Positions 26,679-35,310 of a stretch of DNA of 64,000 nt are shown one piece after another. The notes below the pieces were generated by a model. That model searched no databases, had not been told where the DNA came from, and worked only from the letters and a program-made list of their open reading frames with translations. Source of the stretch: Aeromicrobium senzhongii (lineage in GTDB: Bacteria; Actinomycetota; Actinomycetes; Propionibacteriales; Nocardioidaceae); assembly GCF_014334735.1 (NCBI RefSeq), contig NZ_CP060587.1:806001-870000 (forward strand). Reading direction: 5' to 3'. The number at the start of each line of letters is the position of its first letter. Position 1 is the first letter of the stretch. A program made the position numbers and the translations under genes.

Positions 26679-28339
26679 TGCGAGTCATGGCCCAGATGGG
26701 CATGGTGATGAACCTCGACAAGTGCATCGGCTGCCACACGTGCTCCGTCACGTGCAAGCAGGCCTGGACCAACCGTGCCGGGACCGAGTACGTGTGGTTC
26801 AACAACGTGGAGACGCGACCCGGTCAGGGGTACCCCCGGCGGTACGAGGACCAGGAGAAGTGGCGCGGCGGCTGGGAGCTGCGGCGAGGTCGCCTGCAGC
26901 TGAGGACCGGCAGCCGGCTGCGCCGGCTGTTCGGGATCTTCGCCAGTCCGGTCATGCCCGAGCTCAGCGACTACTACGAGCCGTGGACGTACGACTACTC
27001 GATGCTCATCGACGCGCCGCTGGGCGACGACTTCCCGGTCGCTCGGCCGAAGTCGCTCATCACCGGCGAGAACACGGCGATCACGTGGTCGGCCAACTGG
27101 GACGACAACCTCGGCGGCGCGAGCGAGATGGGCGACCTGGACCCCATCGTCGAGAAGGTCCGGCGCGAGAGCGAGGACAAGATCAAGTTCGAGTTCGAGC
27201 AGACCTTCATGTTCTACCTGCCGCGGATCTGCGAGCACTGCCTGAACCCCTCGTGCATGGCCTCGTGCCCCTCGGGCGCGATCTACAAGCGCGAGGAGGA
27301 CGGCATCGTCCTGGTCGACCAGGACCAGTGCCGCGGCTGGCGCATGTGCATCACGGGCTGTCCCTACAAGAAGATCTACTTCAACCACAAGTCGGGCAAG
27401 GCCGAGAAGTGCACCTTCTGCTACCCGCGCATCGAGGTGGGGATCCCGACGGTCTGCGCCGAGACCTGCGTGGGCCGGCTGCGCTACATCGGGCTGTACC
27501 TGTACGACGCGGACGCGGTCACCGCAGCGGCCTCGACCCCCGACCCGAAGGACCTCTACGAGGCCCAGCTGGACCTCATGCTCGACCCCCACGACCCGGA
27601 GGTGATCCGCGCCGCCCGCGAGCAGGGCATCGCCGAGGACTGGCTCGAGGGGGCCCAGAGGTCGCCGGTGTACGCGCTGGCGAAGAAGTACCGGGTGGCC
27701 CTGCCGCTGCATCCGGAGTACCGCACGATGCCGATGGTCTGGTACGTCCCGCCGCTCTCGCCGATCGTCGACCTGTTGCGCGAGCAGGGCCACGACAGCG
27801 AGGAGGCAGGCACGCTGTTCGGCGCGATCGACGCCCTGCGCATCCCGATCGAGTACCTCGCCGAGCTGTTCACCGCGGGCGACACGCAGGTCGTCTCGAA
27901 CGTGCTGGCCACGCTCGGCGCCATGCGGGCGTACATGCGCGACATCAACCTCGGGCGCGAGAGCGACGCCTCGATCCCCGAGGCCGTCGGCATGACGGAG
28001 GAGTCGATGTACGAGATGTACCGGCTGATGGCGATCGCGAAGTACGACGAGCGCTACGTCATCCCGACGGCGCACGCCGAGAAGGCGCACGACCTCGAGG
28101 AGCTGGGCTGCTCGCTGGACTTCGACGACGGGCCCGGCATGGGTGGCTCGGGCCCGTTCGGCGAGGCCAGTGGCACGCCGACGCCGGTGGCCGTCGAGAC
28201 CTTCCATGCGCTGAAGGACCGCCAGGAGTCCGACTCGGTGGCGGGCGGTCAGAACATGCGCGACCGGGTCAACCTGCTGAACTGGGACGGCAACGGCCGA
28301 CCGGCGGGCCTGTTCCCGGAAGGGGAGCGGGACCGGTGA
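26678..28339 (+). CDS. narH: Respiratory nitrate reductase beta subunit
   Basis: Electron-transfer subunit with three [4Fe-4S] and one [3Fe-4S] cluster, passing electrons from NarI to NarG. In 553 residues the four Cys groups are visible: CIGCHTCSVTC (C16-C26), CEHCLNPSCMASCPSGAIY, CRGWRMCITGCPYKK (the Trp replacing a Cys marks the 3Fe-4S site) and CTFCYPRIEVGIPTVCAETC. Start ATG overlaps the narG stop, and the stop overlaps narJ (GTGA). Confidence 0.98.
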   Translation: MRVMAQMGMVMNLDKCIGCHTCSVTCKQAWTNRAGTEYVWFNNVETRPGQGYPRRYEDQEKWRGGWELRRGRLQLRTGSRLRRLFGIFASPVMPELSDYYEPWTYDYSMLIDAPLGDDFPVARPKSLITGENTAITWSANWDDNLGGASEMGDLDPIVEKVRRESEDKIKFEFEQTFMFYLPRICEHCLNPSCMASCPSGAIYKREEDGIVLVDQDQCRGWRMCITGCPYKKIYFNHKSGKAEKCTFCYPRIEVGIPTVCAETCVGRLRYIGLYLYDADAVTAAASTPDPKDLYEAQLDLMLDPHDPEVIRAAREQGIAEDWLEGAQRSPVYALAKKYRVALPLHPEYRTMPMVWYVPPLSPIVDLLREQGHDSEEAGTLFGAIDALRIPIEYLAELFTAGDTQVVSNVLATLGAMRAYMRDINLGRESDASIPEAVGMTEESMYEMYRLMAIAKYDERYVIPTAHAEKAHDLEELGCSLDFDDGPGMGGSGPFGEASGTPTPVAVETFHALKDRQESDSVAGGQNMRDRVNLLNWDGNGRPAGLFPEGERDR

Positions 28340-28962
28340 GCGCTCAGGTCGTGCACCAGGTCGCGTCGTGGGTCCTGTCGTACCCGCACGACGAGGTCCT
28401 CGCGGCCCTGCCCGAGCTGACCTCGGCGCTGGGGGAGCAGCGTCCCGACCCGGCGGTGCGCGAGCTGCAGGCGGTCCTGGCCTGGTTGGCCGAGACGCCG
28501 CCCGAGCAGCTGCGCAACGACTACGTCGAGACGTTCGACCTGAGCCGGAGCCACGCGCTGCACCTGTCGTACTGGACCGAGGGCGACACGCGTCGCCGCG
28601 GTGAGGTGTTGGCCGCCTTCAAGCAGGTGTACCGCGACAGCGGGATGGTGGTGCGACTCGACGGCGAGCTGCCCGACCACCTGCCCGTCGTGCTGGAGTT
28701 CGCGGCGCTCGTCGACCCGCAGGCGGGATCGGCCCTGCTGCAGCGGTACCGGGCCAGCCTGGAGATGCTGCGCTTCGAGCTGGAGGACCACGGGTCGCAC
28801 TGGGCCGGGGCGGTGCGCGCCGTGTGCGCCACGCTGCCCGGCGCGTCGCCGAGGAACCGGACCGAGGCCATGGCCCTGGCCGGGCCCGTGCAACCGGTCG
28901 AGACCGTCGGTCTCGAGCCGTACGATCCGCGGCTCCTGCCGCTGGCAGAAGGAGCACGCTGA
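28336..28962 (+). CDS. narJ: Nitrate reductase assembly chaperone
   Basis: Dedicated cytoplasmic chaperone (TorD/NarJ family) that holds NarG for insertion of the molybdenum cofactor and Fe-S cluster; it is not part of the final complex. The 208-residue protein is helical, with the family stretch YVETFDLSRSHALHLSYWTEGDTRRRG (about 57-83) and LPDHLPVVLEFAAL. GTG start overlaps the narH stop; its stop overlaps narI (TGATG). Confidence 0.94.
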   Translation: MSAQVVHQVASWVLSYPHDEVLAALPELTSALGEQRPDPAVRELQAVLAWLAETPPEQLRNDYVETFDLSRSHALHLSYWTEGDTRRRGEVLAAFKQVYRDSGMVVRLDGELPDHLPVVLEFAALVDPQAGSALLQRYRASLEMLRFELEDHGSHWAGAVRAVCATLPGASPRNRTEAMALAGPVQPVETVGLEPYDPRLLPLAEGAR

Positions 28963-29726
28963 TGGACGTCGTGTTGTGGGGGATCCTGCCCTACGTGATG
29001 TTGGCGGTCCTGATCGGCGGCACGATCTGGCGCTACCGCTACGACAAGTTCGGGTGGACGACGCGGTCGTCCCAGCTGTACGAGTCCCGGCTGCTGCGGA
29101 TCGGCTCGCCGCTGTTCCACTTCGGGATCCTCGTGGTCCTCGTCGGACACTTCGTCGGCCTGGTGATCCCCGAGAGCTGGACCGAGGGCGTCGGGGTCAC
29201 CGAGGAGGTCTACCACGCCAACTCGTTGGTCCTCGGCCTGATCGCGGGCATCGCGACGCTCGTCGGGTTGGTCCTGCTGATCTGGCGTCGCCGCACCAGC
29301 GGTCCGGTCTTCATGGCGACGACGGTCAACGACAAGGTCATGTACGTCGTGTTGGTCGCGGCGATCGTCCTCGGCCTGTGGACCACGCTGGCCTCGGCCG
29401 GCGCCGGCGACGTCGAGGCCTACAACTACCGCCAGACGGTCTCGCCGTGGTTCCGCTCGATCTTCGTGTTCCAGCCGGACGTCGATGCGATGGCCGCGGC
29501 GCCCTGGGACTTCCACGTGCACGTGCTGGTCGGGATGCTGCTGTTCACGATCTGGCCGTTCACTCGCTTGGTCCACGCCTTCACGGCGCCCGTGCACTAC
29601 CTGTTCCGGCCGTACCTCGTCTACCGCAGTCGCGACGCGCGCCCCACCGTCGGCACGCGCGCCGTCCGTCGCGGCTGGGACCCGATCGGGACACCGGACG
29701 ACGTCCAACCCAGGAGGCCACGATGA
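28962..29726 (+). CDS. narI: Respiratory nitrate reductase gamma subunit (cytochrome b)
   Basis: Membrane anchor with two b haems that oxidises quinol and passes electrons to NarH. The 254 residues contain five hydrophobic segments, with candidate haem His residues in PLFHFGILVVLVGHFVG and FHVHVLVGMLLF/RLVHAFTAP. The C-terminal VYRSRD region is common in this family. The ATG overlaps the narJ stop, and the stop overlaps narK (ATGA). Confidence 0.95.
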   Translation: MDVVLWGILPYVMLAVLIGGTIWRYRYDKFGWTTRSSQLYESRLLRIGSPLFHFGILVVLVGHFVGLVIPESWTEGVGVTEEVYHANSLVLGLIAGIATLVGLVLLIWRRRTSGPVFMATTVNDKVMYVVLVAAIVLGLWTTLASAGAGDVEAYNYRQTVSPWFRSIFVFQPDVDAMAAAPWDFHVHVLVGMLLFTIWPFTRLVHAFTAPVHYLFRPYLVYRSRDARPTVGTRAVRRGWDPIGTPDDVQPRRPR

Positions 29727-30928
29727 CCAGCACCGAGCCGGACCTGAGGACCGGCCAGACGCGCAATCTCGCCCTGGCCACCCTCGCCTTCGCAGTGAGC
29801 TTCTGGGCGTGGAACGTGATCGGCCCGCTGGGCGTGCGATATGCCGAACAGCTCGACCTGTCGCCGAGCCAGAAGTCCCTGCTCGTGGCCATGCCCGTGC
29901 TGGTCGGTTCGCTGGGCCGGATCCTGTCCGGCACGCTGACCGACCGGCTCGGCGGTCGCGTGATGTTCACGGTGCTGCTGCTGATCTCGGCGCCGTTCGT
30001 GCTCCTCGTCGCGTTCGCCGGTGATCAGGGCTCGTACGCGATGCTCCTCGTGTTCGGGTTCTTCCTCGGGATCGCAGGCACGACGTTCGCGGTCGGGATC
30101 CCGTTCGTGAACGCCTGGTTCGACAAGCCGCGCCGCGGTTTCGCCACCGGCCTGTTCGGCGCCGGCATGGGCGGCACCGCGCTGTCGTCGTTCTTCACTC
30201 CGAGGATGGTCGAGTGGTTCGGGTACGGGCTCACCCACGTCCTGATCGCGGCGGCACTCGTCGCGGTGGCGGTGCTGTCGTGGCTCGGCATGCGCGACTC
30301 ACCCGCGTGGCAGCCCAATCGGGACCCCGTCGTCCCCAAGCTGGCCGGCGCGCTGCGGCTGCCGATCACGTGGCAGCTGTCGTTCCTCTACGCGGTCACC
30401 TTCGGCGGGTTCGTGGCCTTCTCGACCTACCTGCCCACCTACCTCAAGGACGTCTACGACTTCGACCTGGCGGCCGCCGGCACCCGCACCGCCGGCTTCG
30501 CGGTGGCGGCCGTGGCGGCGCGGCCCCTGGGCGGTGTCCTCTCGGACAAGCTCGGCCCGAAGCTCGTCACGATCGTCTCGCTGCTCGGCACCGCCGTGAT
30601 GGCCGGCGTGGTCGCGTTGCAGCCCCAGCCCGAGATCCCGGCCGGTGCGGCGTTCATCCTGCTCGCGGTCTTCCTGGGCCTGGGCACCGGCTCGGTGTTC
30701 GCGTGGGTGGCGCAGCTGGCGCCGGCCGAGCGGGTCGGCAGCGTCACCGGTGTGGTCGGCGCCGCCGGCGGGTTGGGCGGCTACTTCCCGCCGCTGGTCA
30801 TGGGCGCGACCTACAACGCGCAGGACCACAGCTACACGACCGGTCTCGTGCTCCTGATGGTCGTCGCGCTCCTCGCCTGCGCGTTCACGCAGTGGTTGAT
30901 CCGCCCGGCGCGGAGGGCTCGGACCTGA
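29723..30928 (+). CDS. narK: Nitrate/nitrite MFS transporter
   Basis: Major facilitator protein of the NNP family with about twelve membrane segments in 401 residues, importing nitrate and/or exporting nitrite for the reductase. Family features include FWAWNVIGPLGVRYAEQLDLSPSQKSLLVAMPVLVGSLGRILSG, with the conserved Arg of the transport path, and the nitrate signature-like GVAGNAGAA equivalent read here as FGAGMGGTALSSFF. Overlaps narI by 4 bases, so it is the last gene of the operon. Its stop is 12 bases from the convergent SLC13 gene; I see no terminator between them. Confidence 0.93.
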   Translation: MTSTEPDLRTGQTRNLALATLAFAVSFWAWNVIGPLGVRYAEQLDLSPSQKSLLVAMPVLVGSLGRILSGTLTDRLGGRVMFTVLLLISAPFVLLVAFAGDQGSYAMLLVFGFFLGIAGTTFAVGIPFVNAWFDKPRRGFATGLFGAGMGGTALSSFFTPRMVEWFGYGLTHVLIAAALVAVAVLSWLGMRDSPAWQPNRDPVVPKLAGALRLPITWQLSFLYAVTFGGFVAFSTYLPTYLKDVYDFDLAAAGTRTAGFAVAAVAARPLGGVLSDKLGPKLVTIVSLLGTAVMAGVVALQPQPEIPAGAAFILLAVFLGLGTGSVFAWVAQLAPAERVGSVTGVVGAAGGLGGYFPPLVMGATYNAQDHSYTTGLVLLMVVALLACAFTQWLIRPARRART

Positions 30929-30940
30929 GGCCCGACCGGC

Positions 30941-32512
30941 TCAGCCGATGCCCAGCAGGCCCGCCATCAGCGTCACGCCGGTGACGATGATGATGATGCC
31001 CAGGACGTCGAACACGATGCCCGAGCGCAGCATCCGGGTGATGGGGACCATGCCGGTGCCGTAGACGATCGCGTTCGGGGGCGTCGACACCGGCAGCATG
31101 AAGCCGAACGACGCGCCGAAGATGGCCGCCAGGACGGGCACGGCCGGGTTGACGTCGGCCGCCAGGGCCAGCTGCGCGGCGATCGGCGCGACCACCACGA
31201 CGCTGGCGGTGTTGCTCGTGGTCTCACTGATGATGACCGCGATGACGGTGGCCAGGATCGTGATGCCGACCAGGCTCGTCGTGCCCAGCAGGTCCGACAG
31301 GGAGGTGCCCATCGTCTCGGCCAGCCCGGTCGTCGAGAGCAGTCCGCCCAGCACGATGCCGCTGCCGAACAAGATGATCGTGCCCCAGTCGATCTTGACC
31401 GCGTCGTTCCAGTTCAGGGTGAACTGGCGCCGGCCCCAGTCCACCGGCAGCAGGAACAGCAGGGAGGCGGCGAAGATCGCGACGGCGCCCTCGTTGAGGT
31501 GCTCCAGGAGCCAGTCGTACGTGGCGGACTCGCCGCCGGTGGCCAGGCCGACCACGCCGGGCAGCACCCACAGCGTGACCGCGACGCCGAACGCGATGAG
31601 GGTGTTGCGGCCGCCGACGCCCATCGCGCCGAGCTTCGAGCGCTCCTCGCGGATGTAGTCCTCGACGCCCTCCACGTGCTTGGCCTCGGGCTTGTTCAGC
31701 CGGATCAGCACGACACACAGCACGAGGAACATCACCAACACGAGCGGCGCCGCCAGCACCATCCACTGGAAGAACGGGATCGTGATGTCGAGCTCCTCCT
31801 CGAGGTACGCGCGGCCGATCAGGTTCGGGGGACTGCCCACGGGAGTCAGCAGGCCGCCGACGCTCGCGCTGTACGCGACCATCAGCATCAGGGCTGTCGA
31901 GAACTGGAGGCGCTCGGGGTTGAGCTCGGCCTGCGCGTCGGCCCGGCGCATCGCCGAGACCATGAACCCGACGATGCCGGCGCCGATGGGCATCATCATG
32001 GCCGCCGTCGCGGTGTTGGAGACGAAGCCGCTCAGGATGGCGGTGATGGCGCCGAAGGCGACGATGATGCGTGTCGTCGAGGCGGCCACGCCGGGCAGGC
32101 TGAGGACGCCGAACGCGAAGCGCCGGTCGAGCCCGTGCTTGCTCATCGACTCGGCCAGGATGAAGCCGCCGATGAACACGAAGATCGTGCTGTTGCCGAA
32201 CGACCCGAAGACGTCGTCGGCGGCCGCGATGCCCAAGGCGATCACCAGCGCCATGGCCAGCATCGCCGTCACCGGGATCGGGATCGCCTCGCAGACCCAG
32301 TAGACGGCGACCCAGGCCAGGACGCCGGCCAGTCGTTGCGCCGACTCGTCGAGGCCTGCGCAGGCGAAGTACATCGCGATGCCGATGACCGGGCCGGCGA
32401 ACAGCCCGGTGGTGCGGCGGATCCGCTCGAACCGCTGCTCGGCCGGACTGAGCGTCGACTGGACCTCGTCGAAGGTGCGGTAGGTGGTCGGTTTCTTCTC
32501 GGTGTCGGTCAC
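30941..32512 (-). CDS. DASS/SLC13 family anion transporter
   Basis: Sodium-coupled carrier of the divalent anion family (dicarboxylates, citrate or sulfate), 523 residues with about eleven to thirteen hydrophobic segments. Both Ser-Asn-Thr signatures that bind substrate and sodium are present: FVSNTATAAMMMP in the first half and SETTSNTASVVVVAP in the second, plus SVGGLLTPVGSPPN and MLPVSTPPNAIVYGTG. GTG 32512 is chosen because AGGGGGG lies just upstream; another GTG 30 bases earlier is possible. A CRP-like half-site pair lies at 32528-32543. The substrate is not decided by sequence. Confidence 0.88.
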   Translation of the reverse strand: MTDTEKKPTTYRTFDEVQSTLSPAEQRFERIRRTTGLFAGPVIGIAMYFACAGLDESAQRLAGVLAWVAVYWVCEAIPIPVTAMLAMALVIALGIAAADDVFGSFGNSTIFVFIGGFILAESMSKHGLDRRFAFGVLSLPGVAASTTRIIVAFGAITAILSGFVSNTATAAMMMPIGAGIVGFMVSAMRRADAQAELNPERLQFSTALMLMVAYSASVGGLLTPVGSPPNLIGRAYLEEELDITIPFFQWMVLAAPLVLVMFLVLCVVLIRLNKPEAKHVEGVEDYIREERSKLGAMGVGGRNTLIAFGVAVTLWVLPGVVGLATGGESATYDWLLEHLNEGAVAIFAASLLFLLPVDWGRRQFTLNWNDAVKIDWGTIILFGSGIVLGGLLSTTGLAETMGTSLSDLLGTTSLVGITILATVIAVIISETTSNTASVVVVAPIAAQLALAADVNPAVPVLAAIFGASFGFMLPVSTPPNAIVYGTGMVPITRMLRSGIVFDVLGIIIIVTGVTLMAGLLGIG

Positions 32513-32527
32513 TACGCCCCCCTGCAA

Positions 32528-32543
32528 GATGATCTGGATCACA
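32528..32543. promoter_or_regulatory. Possible CRP-like site upstream of the SLC13 gene
   Basis: On the minus strand TGTGA-TCCAGA-TCATC matches the CRP-family consensus in 8 of 10 half-site bases, 16 bases ahead of the chosen GTG. Weaker than the nar site. Confidence 0.35.
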
Positions 32544-32566
32544 TCACCGTAAGAGAGGCGGACGCG

Positions 32567-32893
32567 TCACGCGAATGGAAGCTCGCCCTGGTCGTCCTCG
32601 TCGTCGGCGCTGCTCGTGAGGTGCCGATGGGCCTCGAGGATCTCGATCTCGGGCCGCTCGGCCATCCAGCGCTCGACCGCGTCGAGCACCTCGACGACGT
32701 GCGCGCGGTCGATCGACACCAGCGAGCCGCCGATGCCGGCGCGGCGGTACAGGTCGACCGAGTCGGTTTCGGCCGCCGACAGGGAGAACCTGCGGCGCAA
32801 CTCGTTCACGACCGGCCGGATGATGGAGCGCTTCTCCTTGAGGGAGTGCACGTCACCGAGTCTGAGGTCGAACTCGATCCATCCCACCCACAT
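32567..32893 (-). CDS. DUF503 family protein
   Basis: A 108-residue YlxP-like protein with the family core MWVGWIEFDLRLGDVHSLKEKRSIIRPVVNELRRRFSLSAAETD and an acidic tail (SSADDEDDQGELPF). DUF503 genes usually lie near rbfA and other ribosome-maturation genes; here the neighbours are a transporter and a TetR regulator, so context gives no clue. CAGACT (32900-32905) lies 6 bases before the ATG, a leaderless pattern. Function unknown, ribosome-related by family association only. Confidence 0.9.
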   Translation of the reverse strand: MWVGWIEFDLRLGDVHSLKEKRSIIRPVVNELRRRFSLSAAETDSVDLYRRAGIGGSLVSIDRAHVVEVLDAVERWMAERPEIEILEAHRHLTSSADDEDDQGELPFA

Positions 32894-32897
32894 GGGG

Positions 32898-33458
32898 TCA
32901 GTCTGGCAGCACGTCGTCGACGAGCCGGTGCAGCATCGCGCGCAGGTCCTCGAGGGGCTCGGTCGTGCGCAGGGCGCGGGCCGTCATCACCGCGCCCTCG
33001 ATCGCGCTGACGTGGAACCGGCCCAGGGTCGCCGCGGCCTCCGGGTCGGCGCCCGCCTGCTCCAGCCGCGAGGCGAAGCGTGCGGACCAGTCGGCGAACA
33101 CCTCTGCGGCCGCGGCCACGACGCCGGGGGAGTCGGACCCCGCGAGGGCTGCCGCCGCCACCGGGCAGCCGAGCGCGAAGTCGTGCCGGCGCAGCTGGTC
33201 GGTCCACCAGTCGATCCGGTGGTCGACCTGCGCGTGCGGGTCGTCGGGCGTGCCCCGGGTGACGTAGGCGCCCGCGCGCCGGGTGGCCTCGGCCACGAGC
33301 TCGGCCTTGCCGCCGGGGAAGTGCTGGTAGATCGACTGGCGCGCCGCGCCGCTGGTGGCCAGCACCTCGGCGATGCCGGTCCGGTGGACTCCGCTGCGTC
33401 GCAGCGACGTGATCGTGGCGTCGAGCAGGCGCTCACGCGGGCCTCGCGACGTTCCCAT
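32898..33458 (-). CDS. TetR-family transcriptional regulator
   Basis: A 186-residue repressor. The N-terminal TetR HTH is clear (RERLLDATITSLRRSGVHRTGIAEVLATSGAARQSIYQHFPGGKAELVAEA, about 7-58); the C-terminal half is a helical ligand-binding domain with one Cys in ALGCPVAAAAL. ATG 33458 is preferred to one 12 bases upstream because TATGCT (33466-33471) lies exactly 7 bases before it. A perfect 20-bp palindrome overlaps this box and that of the divergent thioesterase, so the protein probably represses both. Confidence 0.92.
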   Translation of the reverse strand: MGTSRGPRERLLDATITSLRRSGVHRTGIAEVLATSGAARQSIYQHFPGGKAELVAEATRRAGAYVTRGTPDDPHAQVDHRIDWWTDQLRRHDFALGCPVAAAALAGSDSPGVVAAAAEVFADWSARFASRLEQAGADPEAAATLGRFHVSAIEGAVMTARALRTTEPLEDLRAMLHRLVDDVLPD

Positions 33459-33465
33459 GTCGACG

Positions 33466-33489
33466 AGCATAGACCGATCGGTCTATGGT
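33466..33489. promoter_or_regulatory. Shared operator over two divergent leaderless promoters
   Basis: Perfect palindrome CATAGACCGATCGGTCTATG at 33468-33487. Its two ends contain the -10 of the TetR gene (TATGCT, minus, 33466-33471) and of the thioesterase (TATGGT, plus, 33484-33489), each exactly 7 bases from its start codon. Confidence 0.85.
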
Positions 33490-33496
33490 GGCGAGC

Positions 33497-33970
33497 ATGA
33501 CGAACCTCCCGCTCTCGGACGAGCACCTCGCCGCGGTCTCCCAGATGACCGGTCTGGAGTTCCTGCGCTTCGCCTTCTCGTTGCCCCGCGAGCAGCGCCC
33601 GCCCGTGATCGGCGACCTCTTCGGCTTCGAGGTCCAGTCGCTGGAGGAGGGCGAGGTCTCGTTCTCGATGGTCTCGATGCCCTCCGGCGCCAATCCGCTG
33701 GGCACCCTGCACGGCGGCGTGTGCGCCACCTTGCTCGACTCGGTCATGGGCTGCGCCGTGCACACGCGCCTGGGTCCCGGGGTCGGGTACGGAACGCTCG
33801 AGCTGAAGGTGAACTACATCCGCACGGTGCCCGTGGACGGTCGCACCCTGATCGGTACGGGGTCGGTGATCCACCTCGGGCGCAGCACCGCCACGGCGGA
33901 GGGGCGCGTCGTGGACGCCGACGGCAAGCTCGTCGCGCACGGGACGACCACCTGCATGATCTACTCCTGA
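33497..33970 (+). CDS. PaaI-type acyl-CoA thioesterase (hotdog fold)
   Basis: A 157-residue single-hotdog protein of the PaaI/YbgC-like 4HBT group, hydrolysing acyl- or aryl-CoA. The helix-start motif GTLHGGVCATLLDSVMG (H72, G73, G74, D82) is the catalytic signature, followed by ELKVNYIRTV and the closing strand GTTTCMIY. ATG 33497 is preferred over ATG 33485, which lies inside the operator. It is divergent from and probably controlled by the TetR protein, so its natural inducer may be an acyl-CoA or related acid. Substrate unknown. Confidence 0.9.
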   Translation: MTNLPLSDEHLAAVSQMTGLEFLRFAFSLPREQRPPVIGDLFGFEVQSLEEGEVSFSMVSMPSGANPLGTLHGGVCATLLDSVMGCAVHTRLGPGVGYGTLELKVNYIRTVPVDGRTLIGTGSVIHLGRSTATAEGRVVDADGKLVAHGTTTCMIYS

Positions 33971-33989
33971 ACCGCCCCGCTCTGCGGGA

Positions 33990-34042
33990 TAGGCTGGAGT
34001 CTGGTGTGCCGGGAAGTCTGGTCGGCGTCCTTGCTGCCGACC
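33990..34042 (+). ncRNA. Candidate structured leader RNA of nhaA
   Basis: TAGGCT at 33990-33995 is a good -10, so the transcript would begin near 34000 and carry about 55 untranslated bases. In these, GGTCGGC (34020-34026) pairs perfectly with GCCGACC (34036-34042). The segment before it (CTGGTGTGCCGGGAAG) contains repeated CTGGT and could form a second stem or junction. A ribosome site GAAGGA follows at 34046. nhaA genes are known targets of Li+/Na+-sensing riboswitches, but I cannot match a defined class by eye. Confidence 0.45.
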
Positions 34043-34056
34043 CCTGAAGGAACCCC

Positions 34057-35307
34057 ATGAGCTCACCTGGCCTGTTCTCCCGTGGCAGTTGGCCCGAGAC
34101 CGCCCGCATCGCCGACGTCCTGCGTCGCGAGACCGTCGGCGGATCGATCCTGCTGGTCGCCGCCGTGGCTGCCCTGGTCCTGGCGAACTCGCCGTGGTCC
34201 GACGCGTACTTCGACCTGGCCGCGCTGCGGATCGGGCCCGAGTCGCTGCACCTGGACCTGACGGTCGCGCAGTGGGCCGCCGACGGGTTGCTGGCGATCT
34301 TCTTCTTCGTGGTGGGACTCGAGCTCAAGCGCGAGTTCGTCGCCGGCGACCTGCGCGATCCGCGCCGGGCGATGCTGCCCGTCGTCGCCGCCATGGGCGG
34401 CATGATCGCCCCGGCGCTCATCTTCGTGGCCTTCAACGCGAGCAACGGGACCACGCACGGCTGGGCCATCCCGACCGCGACCGACATCGCCTTCGCCGTC
34501 GCCGTGCTGGCTGTGCTGAGCACGCACCTGCCTGCAGCGTTGCGGACCTTCCTGCTCACTCTCGCTGTCGTCGACGACTTGCTGGCCATCACGGTGATCG
34601 CGGTCTTCTACACCGAGTCCGTCGACCTGTTGATGCTGCTGGGCGCGGTGCTGCCGCTGGCGGCCTTCGCGTTCGTCGTGCGCCGTGCGCCGCACTGGTG
34701 GTGGCTGCTGATCGCGCTGGCCGTCGTCACGTGGGTGCTCATGCACGAGTCGGGCGTCCACGCCACGGTCGCCGGCGTGCTGCTGGGATTCATGGTCCCG
34801 GCGCGCGGGGACCACAGCATCGCCGAGCGGATGGAGCACCTGGTCCGACCGGTCTCGACCGGGTTCGCCGTGCCGGTCTTCGCGTTCTTCGCGGCCGGTG
34901 TCGCGGTCTCGGGCGAGGTGCTGTCCGGAGCCGCGGGCTCCGTCGTGACGTGGGGCATCGTCGCGGGTCTCGTGCTGGGCAAGCCGCTGGGCATCGTCGG
35001 CAGCTCGATGCTGCTGTCGGCCACGACCCGCGCCCAGCTCGATCCCAGCATCCGCTGGATCGACGTCGTGGGGGTCGCGATGCTGGCCGGCATCGGCTTC
35101 ACGGTGTCGCTGCTGATCGGGGATCTCGCGTTCGTCCGTGAGGACCTGGAGGAGTACGTCAAGATCGGCGTGCTCGGCGGCTCCCTGCTGGCGGCCGTGC
35201 TCGCCGCCGTCGTGCTGCGGTCGCGCAACCGGCACTACCGCCGCATCGAGGAGCAGGAGTCCGCGGACGACGACGGGGACGGTGTCCCCGACGCGTTCCA
35301 GCGGTGA
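34057..35307 (+). CDS. nhaA: Na+/H+ antiporter NhaA
   Basis: Inner-membrane antiporter that exchanges cytoplasmic Na+ or Li+ for protons. The 416 residues give about eleven to twelve membrane segments. The essential acidic residues are visible: D143 in TATDIAFAVAV and the pair D173/D174 in AVVDDLLAITV (D163/D164 of E. coli NhaA). The interrupted-helix regions GGMIAPALIF and HATVAGVLLG also match. The C-terminal 30 residues are an acidic, charged tail (ESADDDGDGVPDAFQR) absent in E. coli NhaA. Preceded by a possible regulatory leader. Confidence 0.95.
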   Translation: MSSPGLFSRGSWPETARIADVLRRETVGGSILLVAAVAALVLANSPWSDAYFDLAALRIGPESLHLDLTVAQWAADGLLAIFFFVVGLELKREFVAGDLRDPRRAMLPVVAAMGGMIAPALIFVAFNASNGTTHGWAIPTATDIAFAVAVLAVLSTHLPAALRTFLLTLAVVDDLLAITVIAVFYTESVDLLMLLGAVLPLAAFAFVVRRAPHWWWLLIALAVVTWVLMHESGVHATVAGVLLGFMVPARGDHSIAERMEHLVRPVSTGFAVPVFAFFAAGVAVSGEVLSGAAGSVVTWGIVAGLVLGKPLGIVGSSMLLSATTRAQLDPSIRWIDVVGVAMLAGIGFTVSLLIGDLAFVREDLEEYVKIGVLGGSLLAAVLAAVVLRSRNRHYRRIEEQESADDDGDGVPDAFQR

Positions 35308-35310
35308 GGC

